This document shows positions 56,201 through 62,100 of a stretch of DNA of 64,000 nt, piece after piece. The notes below the pieces were generated by a model. The model did not search any database, had not been told where the DNA came from, and saw only the letters and a program-made list of their open reading frames with translations. The first letter of the stretch is position 1. Each line of letters opens with the position of its first letter. The position numbers and the translations under genes were made by a program. Source of the stretch: Astropecten irregularis (Eukaryota; Echinodermata; Asteroidea; Paxillosida; Astropectinidae); NCBI GenBank assembly GCA_963971285.1, contig OZ020256.1, positions 6,140,501-6,204,500 of the forward strand, read 5' to 3'.

Positions 56201-58698
56201 AACCAAGAACTCGTCTCAATATTGATGGTCTCTTCTGTGCGTTAGATAATGATGAATCGAACAGCATCATTTTATAAGTTAAGCCTTATATACCCTGCTT
56301 ATACTCTTGAAGGTAATTAGCGCTTTGATCAACCATGGAGGAGTATCTTCCTTCCTCAATGAATCAACCAGGCCAGCGCAGTTTTAGTATACACATTTCT
56401 TTTGGTCACGCTGTCTTTCGAGAAGACGACCAGCAGCGAATGTTAGTCTTGGTTGGTTGAACGGTTGTTTGTTCCTTTGAACCCGAGTCATTATCTGTAT
56501 TCTGCAACATAAATCAAGGAAAAAGTGCTTATGTCAACAAAATGAAATTCTATCACGAAGGAATGCTTTAGATAGATCGTCTTTTATCTTGGGGAGGTTA
56601 TAAGGTCATGAAAGCTCACATCTATTGTTTGTCACAGTAACTCAGACTGCTGCAAGCTGACTGGAATGCACTGATGAGATATGCCCTGTTGTTTTTAGAG
56701 ACGGGACACCATTTTTCATTTCGGTTTCAGTGTTTTCCCAAGCAAAGCATGTGTCAAGTAGATCCCTGCAAACAAAGCAAATTGTCAGGATTTGCGACGT
56801 CCAGACACATTTCACCAGAGTATAGGCAGTGACAGTGCCTATACTCTGGTATGGTTTAGAGTAGACTCTAGTTCGTGCACCACTCTAGCTATACTTGGCT
56901 GATTGATTGAAATCCTGCATGCGGATGTTTTGACTCTTTTCTGTATCGCCTGCACTGACACTTGTTTGATTTAAGTGAAGCTGCACGTCTAGAGAAATAA
57001 AGTCGAACCCATTTGATAATTTGATAGATTTTGTAAATTTGGAATTTACAAATGAGGTTTTGGCTACTGAGAATGCGTTTGTTGTTTTTAGTTGCGGAAA
57101 AAAGTTCTTTGAAATTAAAATAGTGACCAGGCCTGGAATCTGGTGCTTGAAGAAAAAGCCAGGCCCCTTTTCGTTTGTACTTTTGCAGGGCGACTTGACC
57201 GCTCCCAAAAGTCTAGGATGTCTCTAGCTCTGCATGCATAACATTGCAAAGGGATATCAACTTCAAGGACCACTGCAACTTAAATCGAAATTCCTGGCCT
57301 GTTTGGCAAATTGCTCACTGACCTCCAAATCCCATTGGCAGATTTTTTTGGTCTTCATTTCGATTCCTCTTTTCCGGTGTTAATGCCATCAAATTGTTTC
57401 AGGCAAATGATTGAACAAGACACCGCTGGGCTGGATTTTGATCGACTTTCTGCCCAACACCTGGGATGTCTGTTCGTCAGCAGTTTCGGGCGGGGCTTGT
57501 TCGTGGTCTAGACAAATTGTGAAAATTAGCAATGTGCTGTACATCTGTCAGGTGCATGTTGTAGGTCGGGGAGTTCCAGATGAACTTAAAGGTGTCCGAT
57601 GACTGAGTGCACCTCAGGTTGTCCGGGGAATTTCAGAGTACAGTGTTCTGTTCAGGGATGGTATTTTGGTGTCGGTTTGACCATGGTTTGACCAATTCTT
57701 GCTTGTTGTGGGAAAACTGCTCTTGATCGGTTTTGTCAGGTCTGTCTGCATGCAGAAGTTGTTTTCGTGCCTGGTTGTTGTTGTTGTTTTAACAATGGAT
57801 TGTTTTGGATTGTAATTTTCAGATCACTAGATCCATCCGGAACCACACCATTCAGTCCATCTGTCAGGCCGAGCAGATTGGGGACATTAGCCTGCTAGAT
57901 TCCGGGGCACGGGAGAGCCTGACCCATCAGATCATCGTGGATGATGAGCGTAAGTTCCTATACTGTTACGTGCCCAAGGTGGCCTGCTCCAACTGGAAGC
58001 GAGTCATCAAGTTCATGCAGGGGACCATCGAAGACATCGGTGCCAAGTTCAAGATGGACCACAAGAACGGACTCGTGTTCCTGGACAGCTTCTCAGAGGA
58101 GGAGATCAAGTACAGGATCAAGAATTACTTCAAGTTCATGTTCGTCCGCAACCCCTTGGAGAGGCTCTTGTCTGCCTTCAGGAACAAGTTCGGTGAGGAT
58201 GCCATCAACGTGTACAAGGAGAGGTATGCACCAGCCATCATCCGCAGATACCGCGGGGAGTGGGATGGCAAGAGCAAGAACATCACCCTGGAGGAGTTCG
58301 TCAGGTTCTTGCTAGACTCGCGGACTACCAAGATGGATCAGCACTGGCGACCGATGCATCTACTATGTCAGCCGTGTGCTGTGCAATACGATTTTGTAGG
58401 CTCTTTCGAGCAGTTAAACGAGGACGCCGACTATGTCCTGGACAAGATCAAGGGGAACACTGGCGCCTACTTTCCCCCGCGTCAAGAGTGGTACAACCCA
58501 ACGACACAAGACAAGATTGAGGCGCTTTTAAGTTCAGTAAACCCCGTCTATGTCCAGGAGTATGTGGACAAGTTCATCTTAGATTTTATAACTTTTGGGT
58601 ATGCACCGCCGAAACAGTACTACTTGAAATACAACCAGGACGAGACAGAGAACACTAGTGAGAATGACATTGAACCCAGGACAAGTGAAGATTCATAG
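32091..58698 (+). CDS. Carbohydrate sulfotransferase (CHST8-14 / HNK-1ST family), alternative first exons
   Basis: A Golgi type II enzyme that transfers sulfate from PAPS to a glycan; within this family the substrates are chondroitin, dermatan, GalNAc or HNK-1 epitopes. The catalytic exon is 57823-58698. Two upstream exons, A (32091-32264) and B (48793-49269), each begin with ATG, encode an N-terminal signal anchor and end in phase 0 before GTATGT or GTAAAT, matching the phase-0 acceptor at 57822. A+C gives 349 residues, close to the ~350 of chondroitin 4-sulfotransferase 1; B+C gives 450. I read A and B as alternative promoters. Joining A to B is possible in frame (48784) but its acceptor has almost no pyrimidine tract. 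The substrate cannot be fixed from sequence alone. Confidence 0.75.
32360..32437. repeat. Short foldback just inside intron A
   Basis: TATAGTTGCGATAATCGTAAA and its mirror TTTACGATTATCGCAATTATA flank ~20 bases. It starts 95 bases after the exon A donor. Confidence 0.8.
32917..32998. repeat. GTCTCCCTAA-rich hairpin cluster
   Basis: CTTAGGGAGAC is followed by three copies of GTCTCCCTAA, or near, within 80 bases, allowing alternative hairpins. Confidence 0.7.
33301..33328. repeat. CATGGAGAA micro-hairpin
   Basis: ACCATGGAGAA, a short loop, then TTCTCCATGGT: one member of the CATGGAGGAA hairpin group. Confidence 0.7.
34051..34450 (-). mobile_element. TTAA-flanked MITE, subfamily B, copy 3
   Basis: Inverted relative to copies 1-2. 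TTAA at 34051 and at 34447. It contains the GATTTCGGGGTAAGATC hairpin and the CATCTGAGTCAC segment in reverse. Confidence 0.8.
34451..35499. other. Intronic AT-rich sequence
   Basis: A 27-base direct duplication (ATTGGTATTTTCCTTTTCG..., 35127-35187) stands out. No exon was identified. Confidence 0.5.
35500..35645. mobile_element. GGGGTCGATTTCAC-type foldback, copy 4
   Basis: It begins GGGGTAGATTTCACCATCAC and ends TCGTAGGGCTTCGTGAAATC then GACCC. Inner arms are as in the other copies. Confidence 0.8.
35646..37669. other. Intronic sequence without recognised elements
   Basis: No exon, RNA gene or clear repeat family was seen. Moderately AT-rich. Confidence 0.45.
37670..38247. mobile_element. 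Nest of three foldbacks
   Basis: The outer arms are CAATAGTGC...AACGCGTTGGCCAAT (37675-37721) and GGCCAACGCGTTGCAAACTC...GCGCTATTG (38200-38245). Inside are a complete GGTTCCCAGAC-type element (37722-37820) and a third unit with CTTAGGCCTATAAGACC / GGTCCATATAAACTTATAG ends (~37835-38160). The first two families recur side by side at 51.5-52.0 kb. Confidence 0.75.
38248..39077. other. Intronic sequence with one micro-hairpin
   Basis: A 137-codon reverse frame has no protein-like features. At 38961-38989 lies CATGGAGGTAG ... CTACCTCCATG, another CATGGAGG micro-hairpin. Confidence 0.5.
39078..39270. mobile_element. GGGCCTTTACGAAA foldback, copy 2 (right end lost)
   Basis: It begins GGGGCCTTTATGAAACTTGG and shares AAAATGAAATGAAGGG and its mirror with the other copies. 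The terminal TTTCGTAAAGGCCC is missing. Confidence 0.8.
39271..41998. other. Intronic sequence without recognised elements
   Basis: One clean hairpin at 40707-40736 (ATCGGAAGAAT / ATTCTTCCGAT). No exon supported. Confidence 0.45.
41999..42405. mobile_element. Two tRNA-like SINEs head to head
   Basis: On the + strand, 42244-42320 has an A-box-like TGGCCTAGCGG and the B-box GGTTCTAATCC. On the - strand, ~42087-42120 has GGTTCGAATCC. The flanks are also inverted: GGCTTGCCCTTCACCGAC at left, GTCGGTGAAGGGCAAGCC at right, plus GAGTGCACATG / CATGTGCACTC. A further fragment with GTCGGTGAAGGGCAAGCC lies at ~43083. Confidence 0.7.
42406..44301. other. Intronic sequence
   Basis: Contains the SINE fragment near 43083 and a GGATCC-rich inverted patch (43108-43165). 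No exon supported. Confidence 0.45.
44302..44883. mobile_element. GGCCAATTTCATAGAGC foldback, copy 2, interrupted by a MITE
   Basis: The ends GGGGCCAATTTCATAGAGC and GCTCCATGAAATTGGCCCC are inverted. The MITE at 44335-44675 splits it after TTGC, so removing one TTAA and the MITE restores a TTGCTTAAGCATG junction. Confidence 0.85.
44335..44675 (-). mobile_element. TTAA-flanked MITE, subfamily A, copy 6 (nested)
   Basis: Perfect TTAA on both sides (44335-44338, 44672-44675), terminal repeats AGGTAGTATCATAC / GTATGATACTACCT, and a GATCTTTTAAAAGATC centre. The best-preserved copy for defining the target site. Confidence 0.95.
45003..45137. repeat. Foldback with GGGTGCATTCGTTTAGCTAA ends
   Basis: GGGTGCATTCGTTTAGCT at the left is inverted as AGCTAAACGAATGCACCC at the right, flanking ~95 bases. 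Confidence 0.8.
45725..45831. repeat. Left direct repeat flanking the 24-bp array
   Basis: TTCATCTCATTCC...TCAGGAATCTGGTATTAGAGG...GTCATCTGATGC matches 46434-46556 in the same orientation. Confidence 0.8.
45832..46437. repeat. 24-bp hairpin minisatellite, about 24 units
   Basis: The basic unit is ATGAGAGCGATGTTGGATTC plus CAAC (24 bases). The segment ATGTTGGATTCCAACAT is an almost perfect palindrome. Variants with AATAGATTCC (27 bases) and ACTATGAGAGCT (32 bases) recur in order, so a higher-order unit of about 107 bases is present. Because 24 is a multiple of three, it gives false frames reading MRAMLDSN or MLESNIAL. No evidence of translation. Confidence 0.9.
46434..46556. repeat. Right direct repeat flanking the 24-bp array
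   Basis: TTCCATCTCGTTCCC...TCAGGAATCTGGTATTTAGAGG...ATCATCTGATGC is homologous to 45725-45831. Confidence 0.8.
46961..47000. repeat. Hairpin CTCTGAGCATAG / CTATGCTCTGAG
   Basis: Arms of about 18 bases (one mismatch region) around CGT. It lies directly before the next foldback. Confidence 0.7.
47011..47222. mobile_element. GGCCAATTTCATAGAGC foldback, copy 3
   Basis: The ends AGGGGCCAATTTTATAGAGC and GCTCTATGAAGTTGGCCCC are inverted. The interior matches 28529-28776 closely. A short stub of the 24-bp minisatellite follows at 47250-47312. Confidence 0.85.
47313..48792. other. Intronic sequence and 5' flank of exon B
   Basis: No further exon recognised. The last 150-200 bases probably form the 5' UTR of exon B; an in-frame TGA lies 12 bases before its ATG (48778-48780). 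Confidence 0.4.
48793..49269 (+). CDS. Sulfotransferase first exon B: alternative anchor and long stem, 159 aa
   Basis: ATG 48793 opens a GC-rich frame unlike its AT-rich surroundings, which is good evidence for coding. Residues 1-39 are a longer cytoplasmic tip with basic residues (STKSLRRS). Residues ~40-60 (LVGFIATTAVAVVFFLGVM) form the anchor, and ~61-159 a stem rich in Ser/Arg/Pro. It ends AATGTACAG|GTAAAT in phase 0, compatible with the catalytic exon at 57823. A second in-frame ATG at residue 21 is an alternative start. Confidence 0.65.
49515..49742. repeat. Foldback built on AAAGAGTG / CACTCTTT
   Basis: Repeated AGAGTG and CACTCT strings in both orientations, with AAAATGGCTCTTGAAAAAG and AAAGAGTTGTCCTT elements mirrored across the middle. 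Confidence 0.65.
49852..49882. repeat. CATGGAGGAA micro-hairpin
   Basis: AACCATGGAGGAA, a 5-base loop, then TTCCTCCATGGTT. Further CCATG fragments follow up to 49970. Confidence 0.8.
50937..51055 (+). mobile_element. Possible diverged tRNA-like SINE
   Basis: A GAGCTGGTAAGACATC segment resembling an A-box region, then GTGGATCGAATCCTGCCCAC as a B-box with its stem. Sequence on either side is not otherwise recognised. Confidence 0.4.
51495..51635. mobile_element. Foldback with CAACGCGTTGGCCAAT arms
   Basis: AGAGTTTTCAACGCGTTGGCC and GGCCAACGTGTTGCAAACTC are inverted, with inner CACATT...GTGCATTTTGTC arms. It is related to the outer arms at 37.67-38.25 kb. Confidence 0.8.
51656..51999. mobile_element. 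AGTCTGGTTCCCAGACCC foldback, interrupted
   Basis: The ends AGTCTGGTTCCCAGACCCAA and TTTGGGCTGGGAACCAGACT are inverted. The intact relative at 37722-37820 lacks the inserted element at 51714-51949. Confidence 0.85.
51714..51949. mobile_element. GGGCCTTTACGAAA foldback, copy 3 (nested)
   Basis: It begins AGGGCCTTTTTTAATACGAA and ends TTTCGTAAAGGCCCT, with inner AAAATGAAACGAAGGG / CCCTTCATTTCATTT arms. It is inserted between TTCTAA and GATTTTTAAT of the host foldback. Confidence 0.85.
52000..53941. other. Intronic AT-rich sequence
   Basis: No exon identified. A CCATGGAACTCCATG / CCATGGAGGAAGAAAT cluster lies at 53267-53307. Confidence 0.45.
53942..54321 (-). mobile_element. TTAA-flanked MITE, subfamily B, copy 4
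   Basis: TTAA stands at both ends (53942, 54318). GATCTCGGGGTAAGATC hairpin, CATCTGAGTCACGAG in reverse, and the shared GGTGTATTTATCCAGAAATT core. Confidence 0.9.
55024..55389 (+). mobile_element. TTAA-flanked MITE, subfamily A, copy 7
   Basis: TTAA at 55024, then AGGTAATATCATACTTTGG. The full core and GATCTTTTAAAAGATC palindrome are present. The far end is slightly damaged (GTATGAATACAACCTTT). Confidence 0.9.
55390..57822. other. Intronic sequence before the catalytic exon
   Basis: No further exon supported. Notable is a clean hairpin at 56814-56850 with 15-bp arms ACCAGAGTATAGGCA / TGCCTATACTCTGGT and a 7-base loop. An incomplete CATGGAGGA hairpin lies at 56331-56360. Confidence 0.45.
57823..58698 (+). 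CDS. Sulfotransferase catalytic exon
   Basis: The acceptor TGTAATTTTCAG ends at 57822 and the frame enters at ATC in phase 0, running to TAG at 58696. The 5'-phosphosulfate-binding motif PKVACSNWKR is at 57973-58002. The 3'-phosphate-binding motif RNPLERLLSAFRNK is at 58147-58188. Later family landmarks are the HW..M..LC.PC..QYD segment and a FVGSFE-type motif. NHT near the start and NITLEEF are potential N-glycosylation sites. The codons are G/C-rich at third positions. The acidic tail after YYLKYN extends past the usual C-terminus. Confidence 0.92.
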   Translation: MTRSIRNHTIQSICQAEQIGDISLLDSGARESLTHQIIVDDERKFLYCYVPKVACSNWKRVIKFMQGTIEDIGAKFKMDHKNGLVFLDSFSEEEIKYRIKNYFKFMFVRNPLERLLSAFRNKFGEDAINVYKERYAPAIIRRYRGEWDGKSKNITLEEFVRFLLDSRTTKMDQHWRPMHLLCQPCAVQYDFVGSFEQLNEDADYVLDKIKGNTGAYFPPRQEWYNPTTQDKIEALLSSVNPVYVQEYVDKFILDFITFGYAPPKQYYLKYNQDETENTSENDIEPRTSEDS

Positions 58699-59640
58699 CC
58701 GTGCCTCCAGCCGTCCAAACCATCCTCATCTTTACATCACAGTTCATACCTTGAGTTTGAGTGTGCAAGTGGATTTTTATATTCCTTCACCCATGGGCTA
58801 GTGAGTTAGCATTGTTGTATACAGGAATGAAGGCAGGTTGCCATATTTGAATTTGGAGAGTGCCTGGAGTATACCGTTCCTTATTCCATGGAGAGAGGGG
58901 GCATCTCACTAAACTGCTTTTCCTGATACAAAATCCTCACATTTTTCCTTTGGATTATCTTTCTACGAAAGTGCAAACCATTCTATTCAGGAATAGATCG
59001 AGAAGCATCTTTCCTTTCGGGCCCATTTTCTCGCAGCGTTCATTTAGGCCTTATACCAGTTGCTATTATTGGTAATCTTTCAGGAAGGTTGATCTATGCA
59101 GAAAAAACCGCCTAATTATGGTAGTGCGGCACTGCGGCTTATACATTGAGAATTGATTCCTGTTTTAGCGACTTGGGAATACTGCGCGTTATACCCCGAG
59201 CGGCTTATCCGAAGGAAAATACCGCAACCAATTTCCAAAGTACCATTTTGTCCGTGAGAATGCTTCTAAACTTTGGAGAAACAGCCAAAAACCCGAAGGC
59301 AACTTCTATAGTCTGGATTCCATGTCTACCTCATTGTGACTCTACCCTGGGTGAGGATTCTTGAACAGCATGATCTGCAGTTGTGAACAAAAATCAAAAT
59401 ACATGAGAACAACTGGTATCGTGACACTCAAGTGATTGGTTTCCTTTTCTAACAATCTTAATTTTTTTTCATTTTAACATAGTCTTTTAAAGTTAAGAAA
59501 AAGTCAGAGTACCTAGTCCTTTTTATGGAATTTGTATATTTAAAAGAAATGGCTGCTCGAATCAAATCCTCAAAGAGGGGTATTTTTTAACGAATGTTTT
59601 TTAATAAAATTAAACGTCCATTTTGGTAATAGAGCAATGA
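58699..59640 (+). other. 3' UTR of the sulfotransferase gene
   Basis: AT-rich sequence following the stop, with no coding features. It probably ends shortly after the AATAAA at 59603. Confidence 0.45.
59603..59608 (+). terminator. Candidate polyadenylation signal
   Basis: A canonical AATAAA about 905 bases after the sulfotransferase stop, the first clear one downstream. Confidence 0.4.
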
Positions 59641-59776
59641 TGAAATGAAGAAAAGTATTAATAATTTGAAATATTATGCCTGATCAACAATATGTTGATC
59701 AATTTTTTATAATTAGGCAAGACTGATAACATAAGGATGGCTTTGTTTAATGTTGGCAATGAAAACTGTATGGAAC

Positions 59777-60540
59777 AAATTGGGCAGTATGCATAAAAAG
59801 TAGCAATTGCTTGCAAGCAATTGCTTCAAGTACAAGCAATTGCTTGTCAGGCAAAAGATCAAGCTTAAGCAATTGCTTAAATCCGTATGCATAAACGTTT
59901 GCTTCTGCTTAAACCTTTTGCTTGCTTTCAGCAGGCAATTGCTTGAGGTTTCAACAATAAGGACGCCACGCCAGTGCAAAAACCATTCCATGGGAGTACA
60001 AAGGCGGATTACGTAATATGTAACGTTGGTGGGGAGGTGATCAGTACAAGATGCCTAACACTCATACGAGCTCTACAGCAGGCAAAGACCAAAAATCATG
60101 ACCAGTATTGGCAAAAGGATGGATGAAAAACAAATGAAGACAAGAGCGAAAACAAAACACAAACAGAATAATTTGCGATAGGTCGCTGGAGCTATTCTTC
60201 TCGATTTACTCTACTCCTGTACAACTTCGGGGTTTATCTTACGATCATGAACACGATAAATAAACGCAAACATCATGATTAAGCAAGAGCTCAAGCTGGT
60301 ATGACGGAGCTTCAAAAAAACGTAAGCAATTGCTCATAAGAGCAAGCAAAAGGTTCGTTTTATGCATACGTTTTCTATAGCAATTGCTTACCTTTAAGCA
60401 ATTGCTTGCTGTCCGCAAGTTATTGCTTGTGCTTGCTAGCAAAAGCTTTTGCTTGCAAGCAATGACTTATTTTTATGCATGCGGATTCAAGTAAAAGGCT
60501 AGTACAAGCAATTGCTTCTTTTTATGCAAACGGCCCATTG
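59777..60540. mobile_element. Foldback packed with AGCAATTGCT palindromes
   Basis: The ends CAAATTGGGCAGTATGCATA and TATGCAAACGGCCCATTG are inverted. Between them, AGCAATTGCTT or a variant occurs about a dozen times, together with CAAGCAA and TATGCATAC strings in both orientations. The central ~300 bases (59960-60290) are ordinary sequence, perhaps an insertion. Confidence 0.8.
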
Positions 60541-60625
60541 TACCAAAGGTAGGGGTGTAGGGCAAGTCCAATAAGCGACCATTGGTTGTGCTCTGTTGGT
60601 GGGCCTTGCCTGGTAACCTCTACAC

Positions 60626-60880
60626 AAAATAATGTGTGGGTACCACCGTACAAGGCACAATCGTCAACCATTGGTGAGTTGTTTGGGTCTGGTAACATTA
60701 GTTCATTATACATAATGCATTGGTACCAGGCACAATTGTCAACCATTGGTGAGTTGCTTGTGTCTGGTAACCTTGGTACATTATATACATAATGCATGGG
60801 TACCAGGCACAATATTGTCAACCATTGGTGAGTTGCGCCTGGTAACTTTGATACATAACATAATGCCTATGTACCAGGCA
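60626..60880. repeat. Three tandem units of ~75-84 bp
   Basis: The unit contains GTACCAGGCACAATTGTC, AACCATTGGTGAGTTG, CTGGTAAC and ACATAATGCAT. The units start near 60638, 60721 and 60799; the first is the most diverged. Confidence 0.8.
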
Positions 60881-60904
60881 CAACAGACCCATATTGTAGA
60901 TACT

Positions 60905-61171
60905 AGGGGCATTTACGAAACGGCGGATCATGCTCTGTTTCAGGCGCCATCTCCATTTTGTGAATCCAATCTAAAATAACGGGTATCAAAATAGAGGCTT
61001 TTGGCTGCAGTTTTGAAGTAGATTCTCTGGTTTGAAAATAAAAGGAAAACAGAGCTTCAGCTTCAATGAAAAACCACAATCCATATTTTTAGCACGTGGA
61101 TGTCAGAGCTGGAGCCTAAGCCTTAGCCTGAGCTTGAGCCTGAGCCTGAGCCTCCGTTTCGTAAACGCCCT
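60905..61171. mobile_element. Foldback related to 27807-28037
   Basis: The ends GGGGCATTTACGAAACGG and CCGTTTCGTAAACGCCC are inverted, and the middle matches 27.8-28.0 kb. The right side has a run of GAGCCT repeats (61105-61155). Confidence 0.8.
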
Positions 61172-61874
61172 ACATAGTGTGTGATCGAACTTGGACCTAG
61201 TGTATTCCTCCCACCTCATATTTCAGTATACTGAAAATAACACCCCGCCTCCGTTAACCATAAATTTAACCTCGATACCAAAACAGAGCCTGGATCAACT
61301 TAAACTGACCTCTGACCCCGGCCTCGTTCACAGATTTACATAGTGTACTGTTAACAAGCAAGTTGAAAGTTTTACGAGAATCCTTGTATGTAATGCTGAG
61401 GTCTAACTTAGGTAGGGGGATTTTGTTTTGCACTTACCAAACAGTATCCAGACCACTCTTTCTTACCCCTCAGTCATTTTATTGCTGTGTTACACCCTTT
61501 TGCATTTTATTTGCGTGTGTAAATAAATATAGCGCAGACGTTTAGCAAAACACCACGCCCCTTTCCCGTTAGCCCCTCCCCTGCTTTTTTTCCTAGTGGC
61601 TTAATTTAACGCCAAATATAGCACAAACACTGTTTGTACTAATGTTTCGATCAAAATAAAATGTATGATGGGTACTTTTCAATTTGAATGAGGTTCGTGC
61701 CGAATGGTTATTGTTACTAGTAGTCGTCAGTCTAATAAAATAATTGCCTTACTGTCAATTTTGATCAAATTTAGATTTTGCCTAAATCAGATCTTTATAA
61801 AAGGTTGAAGGGTTCAGGTCAATACTAAAGTCTAAAAAGTGTAGAAAGGTCCAAAGGGACTGCCTAAAGCAGAG
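61172..61874. other. Intergenic, nothing recognised
   Basis: AT-rich with no gene or repeat family identified. Confidence 0.45.
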
Positions 61875-62100
61875 TGTACACTGTGTACATTGTTACCAAA
61901 ATTTTTGGTAACAATCTCGGTAACATGCTACCCAGGAACCTTGTTGCTGAAAATGTTGTCAGTGTACACAGAGCAAAACGAGTTGGGTAACATATCGCAG
62001 CAACATCTCGGTAACAATTGGCCAAATGTTACTAGTGTACACGCCTGCCCAACATCTCGGTAACAATTGGCCAAATGTTACTAGTGTACACGCCTGCCCT
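61875..62100. mobile_element. Foldback with GGTAACAAT/ATTGTTACC arms and a 46-48-bp duplication
   Basis: GTGTACATTGTTACC and GGTAACAATTGG-type strings occur in both orientations around TTACCAAAATTTTTGGTAAC. A segment AACATCTCGGTAACAATTGG...CGCCTGCCC is then directly duplicated at about 62004 and 62050. Confidence 0.75.

Noticed and set aside
57941-58520. Additional forward frames inside the sulfotransferase exon
   Set aside because: Out-of-frame shadows; only the frame with PKVACSNWKR and RNPLERLLSAFRNK is coding.
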